From positions 104,501-168,500 of the forward strand of contig QDFX01000009.1 in assembly GCA_003347645.1 (NCBI GenBank): a stretch of DNA of 64,000 nt, in the 5' to 3' direction. Both the position numbers and the translations under genes were made by a program. Source of the stretch: Rhizobiaceae bacterium CPCC 101076 (lineage in GTDB: Bacteria > Pseudomonadota > Alphaproteobacteria > Rhizobiales > Methylopilaceae). Shown piece after piece: positions 1 through 10,368 of the stretch (position 1 is the stretch's first letter; each line of letters opens with the position of its first letter). The notes under the pieces were generated by a model. The model searched no databases and was not told where the DNA came from. It was given only the letters and a program-made list of their open reading frames with translations.

Positions 1-917
1 ACCAGCGGCACGTGCTGGTGCAGGCTCGTAGGAACGATATCCAGAATCGGCTGGCTGCCGTCGGTCGCGGCACCCGCTGCCTGTTCCATCAGGAAGGCGA
101 TCGGGTTCGCTTCATAGATCAGCCGGAGCCTGCCTTGCCCGTAACCCTTCCGCATATCGGCCGGGTAGAGATAGACGCCGCCGCGAACCAGAATCCGATA
201 GGCTTCCGCCACCATCGAAGCGGTCCAGCGCGTGTTGAAATCCTTGGCGCGCGGGCCCGAGGTTCCCGCCTGACAGTCTTCGACATAGCTGCGGACCGCC
301 GCATCCCAGTGTCGGACATTGGAGCCGTTGATGGCGTATTCGGCGGTTTCGGCCGGAACGACGATTTGCTCCTGGATCAGCAGGAAGCGGCGCGAGGCGC
401 GGTCCAGGATGAATGCGTGCGTTCCCGCGCCGACCGTCAGCACCAGCGCGACTTGCGGCCCGTAGACCAGGAAGCCGGCGGCGAGCTGACGAGAGCCCGG
501 CTGCAGCAGGGCGTTCGGACCGTTGAACGGCAGGATCGAGAAAATGGTGCCGATCGACAGATTGGTGTCGATGTTGGACGAGCCATCCAGCGGATCGACC
601 GCGACCGCGAGCGGCGCCTCGGCATCGAGCGCGATAGCCTCGTCGGCCTCTTCCGAGCCGAGATAGGCGACAGGCGCATCCCTCAAGGCCTCGGTGATCA
701 GCACGTGGGCGATCGCGTCGAGTTCCTTCTGGCTGTCGCCGTCCTTGTGATAGCGGCGCACCGCCGCCAGTTCGCCTGCCAGTGCGCCCGCGGCGACGAG
801 CTCCGAGATCGCGATGCATGTCGTCGCGAGACTGACGACGGTCTGAGCCACCGCCTGTCGCAACGAGCCGCTTCCGGCCCACCCGGACAAGTGGTCCTCC
901 AAGGTCTGGTGTGTCAC
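1..917 (-). CDS. cbbF: class I fructose-1,6-bisphosphatase (start of gene; 3' end lies outside the window)
   Basis: Hydrolyses fructose-1,6-bisphosphate (and often sedoheptulose-1,7-bisphosphate in Calvin-cycle versions) in the cytoplasm. About 305 codons are present and the stop is off the left edge. The translated frame contains the metal-binding motif DPLDGSSNID near residue 115, LSIGTIFSI just after it, and the substrate-binding stretch RLRLIYEANPIAFLMEQA near residue 275, all typical of class I FBPase. The GTG start at 917 is chosen because an AGAGGA Shine-Dalgarno lies just upstream on the minus strand and the protein then begins like CbbF (VTHQTLEDHL). The divergent cbbR gene supports a cbb (autotrophy) role rather than a purely gluconeogenic one; this is inference because the rest of the operon is not visible. 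Confidence 0.93.
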   Translation of the reverse strand, partial: MTHQTLEDHLSGWAGSGSLRQAVAQTVVSLATTCIAISELVAAGALAGELAAVRRYHKDGDSQKELDAIAHVLITEALRDAPVAYLGSEEADEAIALDAEAPLAVAVDPLDGSSNIDTNLSIGTIFSILPFNGPNALLQPGSRQLAAGFLVYGPQVALVLTVGAGTHAFILDRASRRFLLIQEQIVVPAETAEYAINGSNVRHWDAAVRSYVEDCQAGTSGPRAKDFNTRWTASMVAEAYRILVRGGVYLYPADMRKGYGQGRLRLIYEANPIAFLMEQAAGAATDGSQPILDIVPTSLHQHVPL

Positions 918-1059
918 GGCGCTTCCTCTTGGTCCTGTCGGACCGTTGGCGTCCTGTTTCCGATAGTCTTCGAGCGGGAACCCGGAGCTGACGCCTTTTC
1001 TTGTGATCAGGCTGCCTGAGTTGGCTCAATAAGGAAATTCGAATATTCTTTCTGTTGAA

Positions 1060-1074
1060 TTCAGCTTTCCTGAA
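1060..1074. promoter_or_regulatory. LysR-type T-N11-A inverted repeat in the cbbF/cbbR divergent promoter
   Basis: The stretch TTCAG-N5-CTGAA is an exact 15-bp inverted repeat starting with T and ending with A, the form recognised by LysR-type regulators. It lies 14 bp before the cbbR start and within the 171-bp divergent spacer. An overlapping AT-rich palindrome GAATATTC sits at 1041-1048. CbbR binding is inferred from position, not shown. Confidence 0.5.
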
Positions 1075-1088
1075 AACGGCATGCGACC

Positions 1089-2060
1089 ATGCGCAATGTC
1101 ACACTCAAACAGCTTCGCGCCTTCGCGGCGGTGATCGATACCGGCTCGGTCAAGGGTGCCGCGCGAAGGCTCCATGTCACGCCTCCCGCGGTCACGATGC
1201 AGATCCAGTTGCTGGAGGAGCAACTGGGATTACCGCTGCTCGACAGGACCGGAGACCGGTTCGCTCCGAGCGATGCCGGTCACGAAATTCTGAATGCGAT
1301 TGCGCGCATCGAGCGTGCCCTGGCCGATTGCGGCGGGGCGCTCGACGCGATGAAGGGCCTGAGCGGCGGTCGGATTTCGGTCGGCATCGTCTCGACAGCG
1401 AAATATTTCGCGCCGACCGCCCTCGGTGCGTTTGTCCGCCTGCATCCAGGCCTGGACGTGGTGCTGGTCGTCGGCAATCGCGAGGAAATCATAACGGCGC
1501 TGCGCGGCGATGCGATCGACCTCGCAATCATGGGGCGACCGCCTCTGGACATGGAGATGGACAAGAGCCCGATCGGCGAGCACCCGCATGTCATGATCGC
1601 GCCGGTCGGCCATCCGCTGACGGGGCGTCGGCTACGCCCCGCGGAACTCGTCGGCTCCAACTTTCTCGTGCGGGAGCGCGGTTCGGGTACGCGCACGATC
1701 ATGGAGCGCTTCTTTCAGGAAGCCGGGGTCGAGCCCAAGATCGGGATGGAGATCGGCTCAAACGAGACAATCAAGCAGGCGGTCATGGCCGGTCTCGGCC
1801 TGTCCTTCATCTCGGCTCACACGGTGGCGATCGAGATCGCGGACGGCCGCCTTGCGTTGCTCGATGTCGAGGGGCTGCCCGTGATTAGGCAATGGTTCGT
1901 GGTGAAGCGCTCGGCCAAACGGCTACTTCCCCCAGCAGCGGCACTCAGCGAGTTTCTGGCTTCGCACGGCGCGGAGTTCCTGCCAACGGCATTACCGGGT
2001 TCCGTGGCCGGTCAAGGCGCACCGGCCGGCCGGAAGCGCAAGCGCGCGGGCTCGCCCTAG
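1089..2060 (+). CDS. cbbR: LysR-type transcriptional regulator CbbR
   Basis: Predicted activator of the Calvin-cycle operon that starts with the divergent fructose-bisphosphatase gene. The 323-residue protein has an N-terminal LysR winged helix (LKQLRAFAAVIDTGSVKGAA, residues about 6-25, followed by PPAVTMQIQLLEEQLG) and a C-terminal periplasmic-binding-like effector domain with VGIVSTAKYFAP near residue 98 and GRPP near residue 149, features I associate with CbbR. The last 25 residues are basic and low-complexity and look like a variable tail. CbbR proteins usually respond to intermediates such as RuBP or NADPH; nothing here identifies the ligand. The divergent arrangement is the classical one for cbbR. 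Confidence 0.88.
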   Translation: MRNVTLKQLRAFAAVIDTGSVKGAARRLHVTPPAVTMQIQLLEEQLGLPLLDRTGDRFAPSDAGHEILNAIARIERALADCGGALDAMKGLSGGRISVGIVSTAKYFAPTALGAFVRLHPGLDVVLVVGNREEIITALRGDAIDLAIMGRPPLDMEMDKSPIGEHPHVMIAPVGHPLTGRRLRPAELVGSNFLVRERGSGTRTIMERFFQEAGVEPKIGMEIGSNETIKQAVMAGLGLSFISAHTVAIEIADGRLALLDVEGLPVIRQWFVVKRSAKRLLPPAAALSEFLASHGAEFLPTALPGSVAGQGAPAGRKRKRAGSP

Positions 2061-2185
2061 AAAATCGAGTTGCGAGCGGTGCTGTGCGCGGCGGGTGCTT
2101 TAGCGGCAGCTGATCCTCCAGGTTGCTGTTGGCCGGCGTGCTGGATAGACTCCTGGTCTCGCCTTCGAGTTGATGTGAGGCCCTG

Positions 2186-3619
2186 ATGCCGCCGCTTGAG
2201 CCCTCAAAAGAGCGCCTCATGCCCGGTCACGGCCACGCCGGTATCGAGCAGGCGGTGAACGCCTTCAGCTTGCTGCGCGATTATTTCGAGGGAGCGATCA
2301 TCGTCGATGCGGAGTCCCGCATCACCTGGATGGATGCTCGTTATCGAGACCTGTTGAAGCTTGCGCCGGATTTCGACCCCATCGGCCTGCCAGTCGAAGA
2401 GGTGATCCCGCATTCGCTGATGCGGCGGGTGGTCGAGACGGGGAAGCCTATCCTGCTCGACATCATGCGCTTCGATGACCGCCAGTTTGTCGTTTGCCGC
2501 ATTCCATTGAAGGACGAGGCGGGCAAGATCGAGGGCGCCATCGGCTTCGTGTTCTACGACAATGTCGACTACCTCGAGCCCATTCTCGACAAGTTCGAGA
2601 ACCTGCAGAAGCAGCTCACCCGGGCGCAGGCGGCGCTGACGCGGGAGCGGCAGGCGAAATACTCACTATCGAGCTTCGTCGGGGTCAGCGACGCGGTCAA
2701 GGAACTGAAGTCGCAGGTCCGCCGATTCGCCTTGCGCGAGGGAGCGGTGTTGATCCTGGGGGAAACCGGCACCGGCAAAGAGTTGCTTGCTCATGCCATT
2801 CACCAGCAGTCCGACCGGGCCGACGGACCGTTCATCGCGGTAAATGTCGCGGCAGTACCGGAGCAGCTGCTCGAGGCTGAGTTTTTCGGGGTCGCGCCGG
2901 GGGCCTTCACGGGAGCGGACAGAAAGCCGCGCAAGGGCAAGTTCGAGCTTGCGCATGGCGGTACTCTCTTCCTGGACGAGATCGGGGATATGCCCCCGGG
3001 CATCCAGGCCAAGTTCCTGCGTGTGCTGCAGGACGGCGAGGTCGAGCCGCTGGGCTCCAACACGGTCCGCAAGGTGGATGTCCGCATCATAGCGGCGACA
3101 TCGCAGGATCTCGAGGCAAAGGTCGCCGACAGGAGCTTCCGCGCTGATCTCTATTATCGCATCGCGGTCCTTGCGATCCGAATTCCGCCGCTGCGCGAAC
3201 GGCGCGGCGACGTCGCTGCGTTGTGCGAGACCCTGTTGGAGCAGGTGATGCGCTCTTCCGGCCAGCGCGGCTGGGTATTGATGCCGGAGGCGATCCGGCT
3301 GCTCGAGGCGCACGACTGGCCGGGCAATGTTCGTGAACTGCGCAACGTGCTCGAACGCGCCGCGGCGCTGGCACCATCCGAGGTACTGGACGCGGCGGCG
3401 ATCCGCCGAGCCCTGCCGCAAGCGGCCCCTCGCTCCCCGTCGGTCCCGGCCCTATCCGGCGGCGGCGATCTCTCCGCCAAGCTCGCCGAAGCGGAGCGCC
3501 AGGCCATCATCGCCGCCCTGGATGCCTCCAATGGCGAGAAACTGGCGGCAGCCCGGCAACTCGGCGTGTCGCGCTCGCAGTTCTACGAGAAGCTTCGTCG
3601 TCACAACATTTCGTCCTGA
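2186..3619 (+). CDS. sigma-54-dependent activator with PAS sensor domain (bEBP)
   Basis: Enhancer-binding activator of sigma-54 RNA polymerase, 477 residues. A PAS-like sensor domain occupies about residues 30-150 (DYFEGAIIVDAESRITWMDA), a coiled linker follows, then the AAA+ domain with Walker A GETGTGKE (about 192), the sigma-54 contact loop GAFTGAD (about 241), Walker B LFLDEIGDM (about 264) and arginine-finger region, and finally a Fis-type helix-turn-helix (AAARQLGVSRSQFYEKL) at the C terminus. There is no receiver domain, so the PAS domain probably senses a small molecule or redox state directly. It sits 150 bp upstream of the transport and ketone-degradation operon, and a -24/-12 promoter lies in that gap, so this operon is the likely target. 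Start could also be the ATG at 2219. Confidence 0.92.
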   Translation: MPPLEPSKERLMPGHGHAGIEQAVNAFSLLRDYFEGAIIVDAESRITWMDARYRDLLKLAPDFDPIGLPVEEVIPHSLMRRVVETGKPILLDIMRFDDRQFVVCRIPLKDEAGKIEGAIGFVFYDNVDYLEPILDKFENLQKQLTRAQAALTRERQAKYSLSSFVGVSDAVKELKSQVRRFALREGAVLILGETGTGKELLAHAIHQQSDRADGPFIAVNVAAVPEQLLEAEFFGVAPGAFTGADRKPRKGKFELAHGGTLFLDEIGDMPPGIQAKFLRVLQDGEVEPLGSNTVRKVDVRIIAATSQDLEAKVADRSFRADLYYRIAVLAIRIPPLRERRGDVAALCETLLEQVMRSSGQRGWVLMPEAIRLLEAHDWPGNVRELRNVLERAAALAPSEVLDAAAIRRALPQAAPRSPSVPALSGGGDLSAKLAEAERQAIIAALDASNGEKLAAARQLGVSRSQFYEKLRRHNISS

Positions 3620-3620
3620 A

Positions 3621-3647
3621 TCCGGGACTTGTGTTCGGATTCCCGGA
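3621..3647. promoter_or_regulatory. inverted repeat TCCGGG...CCCGGA, possible activator-binding site
   Basis: TCCGGG (3621-3626) and CCCGGA (3642-3647) form an inverted repeat with a 15-bp spacer directly after the stop of the sigma-54 activator and about 55-80 bp upstream of the -24 element. The position suits an upstream activating sequence. There is no following T-run, which makes a rho-independent terminator less likely but does not exclude it. Confidence 0.4.
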
Positions 3648-3700
3648 CGGAAGCCTTTGGACTTTCGCGGGACTTCACCTGCAAACCGGTGTCTGCACGC

Positions 3701-3717
3701 TTGGCACAGAAGTTGTA
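3701..3717 (+). promoter_or_regulatory. sigma-54 (-24/-12) promoter of the ketone uptake/degradation operon
   Basis: The sequence TTGGCAC-AGAAG-TTGTA matches the sigma-54 consensus TGGCAC-N5-TTGC with one change (T for the last C) and exact spacing. It lies 53 bp before the chosen start of the 3-hydroxybutyrate dehydrogenase gene and directly downstream of a gene for a sigma-54 activator. Both observations together make this a strong call. Confidence 0.85.
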
Positions 3718-3769
3718 GCGTAGCCCTCAAACAAGGCCGGCAAGGCCTGAAAACAGGGTGGAGAAACGC

Positions 3770-4546
3770 GTGCAGAACGGCAGGCGGGTGGTGCTCGTCA
3801 CCGGCTCGACCAGCGGAATCGGGCTATCCATAGCGCAGAAGTTCGCGCGGCTCGGTTACGCGGTGGCGCTCAACAGCTTCGAGGCCGAGGCCGAGGTGGC
3901 TGATGCGCTGGTGTCCTTCGGCAATGCCGAGGTTCGCTATTTCAAGGCAGACCTGGCCGACCCCCGCGCGGCGTTCGATCTGGTCGGGCAGGTGATCGAA
4001 GCATTCGGACACCTCGACGTGCTGGTGAACAATGCCGGCATCCAGAAGGTCGCGGCAATCGAAGATTTCCCGCCCGACGACTGGGATCGCGTCCGCGCCA
4101 TCAGCCTCGATTCCGCCTTCCACACCATTCGCGCGGCGCTCCCAGGCATGGTCGAGCGCCGCTGGGGCCGGATCATCAACATCGCCTCGGCGCACGGCCT
4201 CCGCGCCTCGCCGTTCAAATCCGCCTATGTGGCCACCAAGCACGGCGTCGTCGGGCTCACCAAGACAGTGGCGCTCGAAGCGGCTGAGAAGGGCGTGACG
4301 GTCAATGCCATCTGTCCCGGCTACGTGTGGACGCCACTGGTGGCAAAGCAGGTCGCCGACCAGGCGCGTGTGCACCGGATGAGCGAGGACGATGTGATCC
4401 GCAACGTCATGCTCGCCCCGCAGCCCACGCGCCGGTTCGTCCAGCCCGAGGAGATCGCTGAGCTCGCCGCCTATCTCTGCGGCGACATGGCCAGGTCGAT
4501 CACCGGCTCGGCCATCTCGATCGATGGAGGCTGGACCGCAAAATGA
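3770..4546 (+). CDS. bdhA: D-3-hydroxybutyrate dehydrogenase (SDR family)
   Basis: NAD-dependent oxidation of D-3-hydroxybutyrate to acetoacetate in the cytoplasm. The 258-residue protein is a classical short-chain dehydrogenase: cofactor motif TGSTSGIG at residues 11-18, NNAG near 87, catalytic Ser in NIASAHG near 140 and YVATK near 154. Length and the late motif QPTRRFVQPEEIAELAAYL agree with 3-hydroxybutyrate dehydrogenases. GTG at 3770 is preferred over GTG at 3758 because GGTGGAG precedes it at a good distance and the family rarely has a longer N terminus. The stop overlaps the next ABC ATPase gene (ATGA), so translation is probably coupled. Other SDR specificities are possible, but the acetoacetyl-CoA synthetase and thiolase in the same operon support this reading. 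Confidence 0.88.
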   Translation: MQNGRRVVLVTGSTSGIGLSIAQKFARLGYAVALNSFEAEAEVADALVSFGNAEVRYFKADLADPRAAFDLVGQVIEAFGHLDVLVNNAGIQKVAAIEDFPPDDWDRVRAISLDSAFHTIRAALPGMVERRWGRIINIASAHGLRASPFKSAYVATKHGVVGLTKTVALEAAEKGVTVNAICPGYVWTPLVAKQVADQARVHRMSEDDVIRNVMLAPQPTRRFVQPEEIAELAAYLCGDMARSITGSAISIDGGWTAK

Positions 4547-5296
4547 GCGCGACGGGCGACTTCATCCTGAAGGCGGAGCGGCTGACCAAGCGCTTCGGCG
4601 GCTTCGCTGCGGTGAGCAATGTCGATCTGGCGGTCGAGCGCGGCACCATCCACGCGCTGATCGGACCGAACGGGGCAGGGAAGACCACTTGCTTCAACCT
4701 CCTGACGAAATTTCTTCAGCCCAGCGACGGAGCCATCTTCTTCAACGGCCGCGACATCACGCGCATGCCGCCGGCCGATATCGCGCGGCTCGGGCTGGTC
4801 AGATCGTTTCAGATCTCGGCGGTATTCCCGCGCCTCAGCGCGCTTGAAAACGTTCGCATCGCACTGCAGCGCCAGCGCGGCGACAGCTTCGATTTCTGGC
4901 GTTCCGAGAAAGCGCTCAACCGCTTCGACGGCAAGGCCATGGCCGGGCTCGATGAGGTGGGGCTCGCCGAGTTCGCCGCCACCCCGGCGGGCGAGCTCTC
5001 TTATGGCCGGAAACGCGCCCTAGAGATCGCCACCACGCTCGCGCTTGATCCTGAAATGCTGCTGCTCGATGAGCCGATGGCGGGCATGGCGCAGGAAGAC
5101 GTCTCGCGCATCTCGGCGCTGATCGCCCGGATTGCCGAGAATCGCACCATTCTGATGGTCGAACACAACCTCTCGGTGGTCGCCGATCTCTCCGACCGCA
5201 TCACCGTGCTGGCACGCGGGCAGGTGCTGGCGGAAGGGTCGTACGAAGTGGTGAGCCGGGACCCACGCGTGGTGGAAGCCTATATCGGCGTCGGCC

Positions 5297-5304
<8 letters not shown>
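4543..5304 (+). CDS. LivG-type branched-chain ABC transporter ATP-binding protein
   Basis: One of two cytoplasmic ATPases energising the importer encoded downstream. The 253-residue protein has Walker A GPNGAGKTT (about 45), a Q-loop region (LVRSFQISAVFPRLSALENV), signature LSYGRKRALEIA and Walker B LLLDEPMAGM (about 175), followed by the switch histidine in LMVEHN. The LSYG signature variant and the long insertion after the Q-loop are characteristic of LivG rather than LivF. It overlaps the dehydrogenase stop by four bases and the next ATPase start by eight. The substrate is inferred from operon partners to be a 4-carbon keto/hydroxy acid or related carboxylate rather than an amino acid. Confidence 0.92.
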
Positions 5305-6034
<730 letters not shown>

Positions 6035-6067
6035 CCGACAAAGAATAACAATGGAGGAGACCAGGTC

Positions 6068-7267
6068 ATGACATTCACCAGGAGATTGCTGCTCTCGGCA
6101 GCGCTCATCTTCGCGACGGGGCCGGCCTTCGCCGAGACCGCCGTCAAGATCGGCGTGCTCAACGACCGCTCGGGTATCTATACCGACCTTTCAGGTGAAG
6201 GCTCGGTCATCGCCGCCAGGATGGCGGTCGAGGATTTCGGCGCCGCAGCGAAGGGCATCAAAGTCGAGATCATCTCGGCGGACCATCAGAACAAGCCCGA
6301 CATCGCATCCAGCATCGCTCGCAAGTGGTACGATCAGGACGGCGTCGACCTGATCGTCGACGTGCCGACCTCCTCGGCGGCCTTCGCGGTGAGCGACATC
6401 ACCAGGGAAAAGAAGAAGGTCTTCATCAACTCGGGTGCCGGCTCGGCCGATCTCACCGGCGCCAAGTGCTCGCCCAACACCATCCACTGGACCTATGACA
6501 CCTGGGCGCTCGCCAAGGGCACCGGCGGCGCGATGGTCGCGGCCGGTAACAAGAAGTGGTTCTTCATCACCGCCGACTACGCCTTCGGCCACTCGCTCGA
6601 GAAGGACACCGCGGCGGTGGTCAAGGCTGCCGGCGGCGAGGTCGTGGGCAGCGTCAGGCACCCGTTCCCGGGCACCGACTTCTCGTCCTATCTGCTGCAG
6701 GCGCAATCGTCCGGCGCGCAGGTGATCGGGCTGGCGAACGCCGGCGGCGACACCGTCAACACCATCAAGCAGGCAGCCGAGTTCGGCATCACCCAGGCCG
6801 GCCAGTCGCTGGCGGGACTCCTTATATTCATCACCGACATCCACGCCCTCGGCCTGAAGACGGCGCAGGGCCTGGTGCTGACCGAGAGCTTCTACTGGGA
6901 TCTGAACGACGAGACACGTGCCTGGTCGGCCCGGTTCGCGGCCCAGCACGGCGGCAAGGAGCCCACTATGGTGCATGCCGGCGTCTATTCGGGCGTACTG
7001 CATTACCTCAAGTCGGTCGAGGCTACCGGTGGCAAGGACAGCGCCGCGGTCATCGCCTCGATGAAGTCGATGCCCACGTCCGACCCGCTGTTCGGCAAAG
7101 GCTCGGTGCGCGAGGACGGCCGCAAGATCCACGACATGTATCTGTTCAAGGTCAAGGCGCCGGCCGCCTCCAAAGGTCCGTGGGACTATTACGAGAAGCT
7201 CGCAACGATTCCGGCCGCCGAAGCCTTCCGACCGATCGCCGATGGCGGCTGCCCGCTGCTGAAATGA
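6068..7267 (+). CDS. ABC transporter periplasmic substrate-binding protein (Peripla_BP_6 type)
   Basis: Captures the substrate in the periplasm and delivers it to the LivH/M-type permease. The 399-residue protein has a signal peptide (MTFTRRLLLSAALIFATGPAFA) with likely cleavage after AFA, and then the amino-acid/amide-binding fold: IKIGVLND-like first strand (VKIGVLNDRSG), DHQNKPDIASSIARKW, and a second lobe beginning near GGEVVGSVRHPF. Such proteins in rhizobia bind amino acids, amides, aromatic acids or short carboxylates; sequence alone does not say which. A strong Shine-Dalgarno (GGAGGAG) precedes the ATG. Gene context suggests a ketone body or a precursor. Confidence 0.9.
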   Translation: MTFTRRLLLSAALIFATGPAFAETAVKIGVLNDRSGIYTDLSGEGSVIAARMAVEDFGAAAKGIKVEIISADHQNKPDIASSIARKWYDQDGVDLIVDVPTSSAAFAVSDITREKKKVFINSGAGSADLTGAKCSPNTIHWTYDTWALAKGTGGAMVAAGNKKWFFITADYAFGHSLEKDTAAVVKAAGGEVVGSVRHPFPGTDFSSYLLQAQSSGAQVIGLANAGGDTVNTIKQAAEFGITQAGQSLAGLLIFITDIHALGLKTAQGLVLTESFYWDLNDETRAWSARFAAQHGGKEPTMVHAGVYSGVLHYLKSVEATGGKDSAAVIASMKSMPTSDPLFGKGSVREDGRKIHDMYLFKVKAPAASKGPWDYYEKLATIPAAEAFRPIADGGCPLLK

Positions 7268-7274
7268 TCCTCTC

Positions 7275-7300
7275 GAGGAGCGTGCTCCGGCCCGCTCCTC
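7275..7300 (+). other. intercistronic hairpin after the binding-protein gene
   Basis: GAGGAGCG (7275-7282) can pair with CGCTCCTC (7293-7300) around a 10-base loop, just after the binding-protein stop. No T-run follows. Hairpins at this place are known to protect the upstream mRNA and so raise binding-protein yield over permeases; that role is inferred here. Confidence 0.45.
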
Positions 7301-7322
7301 GCTCCGCCCTAGAGGAAACGAC

Positions 7323-8210
7323 ATGTTCGAGCTGCTGGGAATTCCGCCGCAGGCGCTGTTCGGGCAATTGCTGCTAGGGCTGATCAACGGCTCGTTCTAT
7401 GCGCTGCTAAGCCTTGGCCTCGCCGTGATCTTCGGCCTGCTCAACATCATCAACTTCGCGCATGGCGCGCAGTACATGATGGGTGCCTTCCTCGCCTGGA
7501 TGCTGATGACCTATTTCGGCATCGGATACTGGTGGGCGCTGCTGCTCGTTCCCATCGCTGTCGGCGCCTCCGGTGTCGTGATCGAGCGGCTGATGATCTC
7601 GCGGCTCTACCACCTCGATCATCTCTACGGCCTGCTGCTCACCTTCGGGCTGGCGCTGATCATCCAGGGTCTGTTCCGCAACCAATATGGCGTGTCGGGC
7701 CTGCCCTACACCATTCCCGCCGAGCTCTCTGGCGGCACGAATCTAGGCTTCATGTTCCTCCCTAACTATCGCGGTTGGGTGGTGCTTGCCTCGCTCGTCG
7801 TCTGCCTCGGCACCTGGTTCACGATCGAGAAGACCAAACTCGGCGCGTATCTTCGCGCCGCGACCGAGAACCCCACGCTGGTCGGCGCTTTTGGCATCAA
7901 CGTGCCGCGCATGATTACGCTCACCTACGGCTTCGGCGTCGGGCTCGCGGCGCTGGCCGGCGTGCTCGCGGCGCCGATCTACTCCGTAAACCCCAACATG
8001 GGTGCCGACCTCATCATCGTCGTCTTCGCCGTGGTGGTGATTGGCGGCATGGGCTCTATCCTTGGCGCCATCGTCACCGGTTTCGGCCTCGGCATCATCG
8101 AAGGCCTGACACGGGTGTTCTATCCCGAGGGGTCGGCGGTGGTGATCTTCGTCATCATGGCCCTCGTTCTGCTGGTGAAGCCCGCTGGTCTGTTCGGGAG
8201 GACCGTATGA
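7323..8210 (+). CDS. LivH-type ABC transporter permease
   Basis: Inner-membrane permease, 295 residues, with about eight hydrophobic segments. Family features include QLLLGLINGSFYALLSLGLA at the N terminus, the FGLLNIINFAHG motif near residue 35 and the cytoplasmic coupling-loop motif in RAATENPTLVGAFGIN near residue 180, which contacts the ATPases. It ends by overlapping the LivM-type start (ATGA at 8207-8210). It would pair with the next gene product to form the translocation pore. Confidence 0.92.
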   Translation: MFELLGIPPQALFGQLLLGLINGSFYALLSLGLAVIFGLLNIINFAHGAQYMMGAFLAWMLMTYFGIGYWWALLLVPIAVGASGVVIERLMISRLYHLDHLYGLLLTFGLALIIQGLFRNQYGVSGLPYTIPAELSGGTNLGFMFLPNYRGWVVLASLVVCLGTWFTIEKTKLGAYLRAATENPTLVGAFGINVPRMITLTYGFGVGLAALAGVLAAPIYSVNPNMGADLIIVVFAVVVIGGMGSILGAIVTGFGLGIIEGLTRVFYPEGSAVVIFVIMALVLLVKPAGLFGRTV

Positions 8211-9190
8211 CCGTGGCCAATACCGAGACCCACCCGGTGACGCTCCCGGCCGACCTCCGCATCAGCACACCCAGGCATCATGTGGTGATTTTCGCGGGCC
8301 TTCTCGGCCTGCTGCTGGTCGCGCCGTTCGTGCTCTATCCCGTGTTCCTGATGAAGGTGCTGTGCTTTGCGCTCTTTGCATCGGCGCTGAATCTTCTCCT
8401 CGGCTATGGTGGTCTGCTGTCGTTCGGACACGCCGCCTTCTTCGGCTCGGCGAGCTATGTCGCCGCCCATGCCGCCAAGGTCTGGGGCCTGACGCCGGAA
8501 CTCGCCATCCTTCTCGGGACCGGCGCAGGCGCCGTGCTCGGGCTTGGCATCGGTGCGCTCGCCATCCGTCGGCAGGGCATCTACTTCGCCATGGTGACCC
8601 TGGCTTTCGCGCAAATGGTGTTCTTCTTCGCGCTGCAGGTGCCGTTCACGGGGGGCGAGGACGGTATCCAGGCGGTCCCTCGCGGAAAGCTGTTCGGGCT
8701 GGTCGACCTCAGCAACGACCTCACCCTCTATTTCGTCGTGCTGCTGATCGTGTTCGGCGGACTGCTGCTGATCTACCGCATCGTCCACTCGCCCTTCGGG
8801 CAGGTGCTGAAGGCGATCCGGGACAACGAGCCGCGCTCGGTTTCACTGGGTTACAAAGTCAATCGATACAAGCTCGCCGTCTTTGTGATGTCAGCAACCC
8901 TGGCGGGTCTCGCCGGAGCCACCAAGGCCATCGTGTTCCAGCTCGCGTCACTCACCGATGTCTACTGGACCATGTCTGGCGAAGTGGTGCTGATGACCCT
9001 GATCGGCGGCATGGGCACGATCTTCGGGCCGCTCGTCGGGGCCGCGGTGATCGTCACCATGCAGAACTACTTCGCTGGCTTCGGGGCTTGGGTGACCATC
9101 CTCCAGGGCATCGTGTTCGTAGTCACCGTGTTGCTGTTCCGCGAGGGCATCATCGGCGTAATCGCTCGCTGGACAAAGAAGGCGCTGTAA
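8207..9190 (+). CDS. LivM-type ABC transporter permease
   Basis: Second permease, 327 residues. The ATG at 8207 overlaps the LivH stop and is preferred over the much longer open frame that extends upstream inside livH, because the upstream part is not conserved protein. Seen features are [20 protein letters not shown] near residue 63 (LivM hallmark), multiple membrane segments and the EAA-like coupling loop [20 protein letters not shown] near residue 204. It completes a five-component LivFGHM plus binding-protein importer. Four bases separate its stop from the thiolase start. Confidence 0.92.
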   Translation: MTVANTETHPVTLPADLRISTPRHHVVIFAGLLGLLLVAPFVLYPVFLMKVLCFALFASALNLLLGYGGLLSFGHAAFFGSASYVAAHAAKVWGLTPELAILLGTGAGAVLGLGIGALAIRRQGIYFAMVTLAFAQMVFFFALQVPFTGGEDGIQAVPRGKLFGLVDLSNDLTLYFVVLLIVFGGLLLIYRIVHSPFGQVLKAIRDNEPRSVSLGYKVNRYKLAVFVMSATLAGLAGATKAIVFQLASLTDVYWTMSGEVVLMTLIGGMGTIFGPLVGAAVIVTMQNYFAGFGAWVTILQGIVFVVTVLLFREGIIGVIARWTKKAL

Positions 9191-9194
9191 AGAA

Positions 9195-10368
9195 ATGACC
9201 ACCAGTTCCACCGTCATCGTCGCCGCCCGGCGTACCCCGATCGGCTCGCTCAACGGCGTGCTCGCACCTCTCGCTGGCCACGAACTCGGCGCCGCCGCCA
9301 TTCGCGCCGCGGTGGCCGACGCCGGTGTGGCGCCCGATGAGATCGACGAGACCATTCTCGGCCAGGTCCTGACCGGGGGGCAGGGGATGAACCCGGCTCG
9401 ACAGGCCGCCCGCAGCGCGGGCCTCGCCGACGCAGCACCCGCCGCGGTGGTCAATCAGGTCTGCGGTTCAGGCCTCCGCGCGGTGGTCCTCGCACATCAG
9501 CAGATCGCCACCGGCAGCGCGTCCGTCGTGGTCGCTGGCGGGCAGGAGTCGATGACCAACGCCCCGCATGTCGCGGTGCTCCGACAAGGCAAGAAATTCG
9601 GCGACATCGCCTTCCGCGACACTCTCGCCAGCGACGGCCTCAATGATGTCTTCTACGGCTACCCGATGGGCAATACCGGGGAAAACGTCGCCCGGGCGCA
9701 CCAGATCACCCGCGACGCGCAGGACGCATTCGCGCTCGCTTCGCAGCAGAAGGCCTCGGCAGCCGCGCGCAGCGGCCGGTTCGCTCCCGAGATCGTCTCA
9801 GTGACGATCGATACCCGAAAGGGCGACGTCACCATTGATGCCGACGAGCACATCCGCCACGACGCAAGCCTCGAGGCGATGGGCAGGCTCAAGCCCGCCT
9901 TCGTCGAGGGCGGCACCGTCACCGCCGCGAATGCCTCCGGCATCAACGACGGCGCGGCGGCGCTGGTGCTGATGAGCGAGGCGGAGGCATCGCGCCGTGG
10001 TCTCGCCCCGCTTGCACGCATTGCGAGTTGGGCCCATGCGGGCGTCGATCCACAAGTGATGGGGCTCGGTCCCATCCCCGCGAGCCGCAAGGCGCTCGAG
10101 CGGGCAGGGTGGTCAGCCGCCGATGTCGATCTCTGGGAAATCAACGAAGCCTTTGCCGCGCAGAGCCTTGCGGTGATCTCCGAACTCGGCCTCGATCCCG
10201 CCCGCGTGAACGTCAATGGCGGCGCGATCGCGCTCGGTCACCCCATCGGCGCATCGGGCGCGCGGGTGCTGGTCACGCTGCTGCACGAACTAGGCAAGCG
10301 CAACGCCAAGCGAGGCGTGGCGACCCTCTGCATCGGCGGCGGCATGGGCATCGCGATGGCGGTCGAGC

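Noticed and set aside
7775-8206. N-terminal extension of the LivM-type permease by 144 codons
   Set aside because: The extension lies inside livH in another frame and is Arg-rich; the ATG at 8207 with ATGA overlap gives the normal LivM length.
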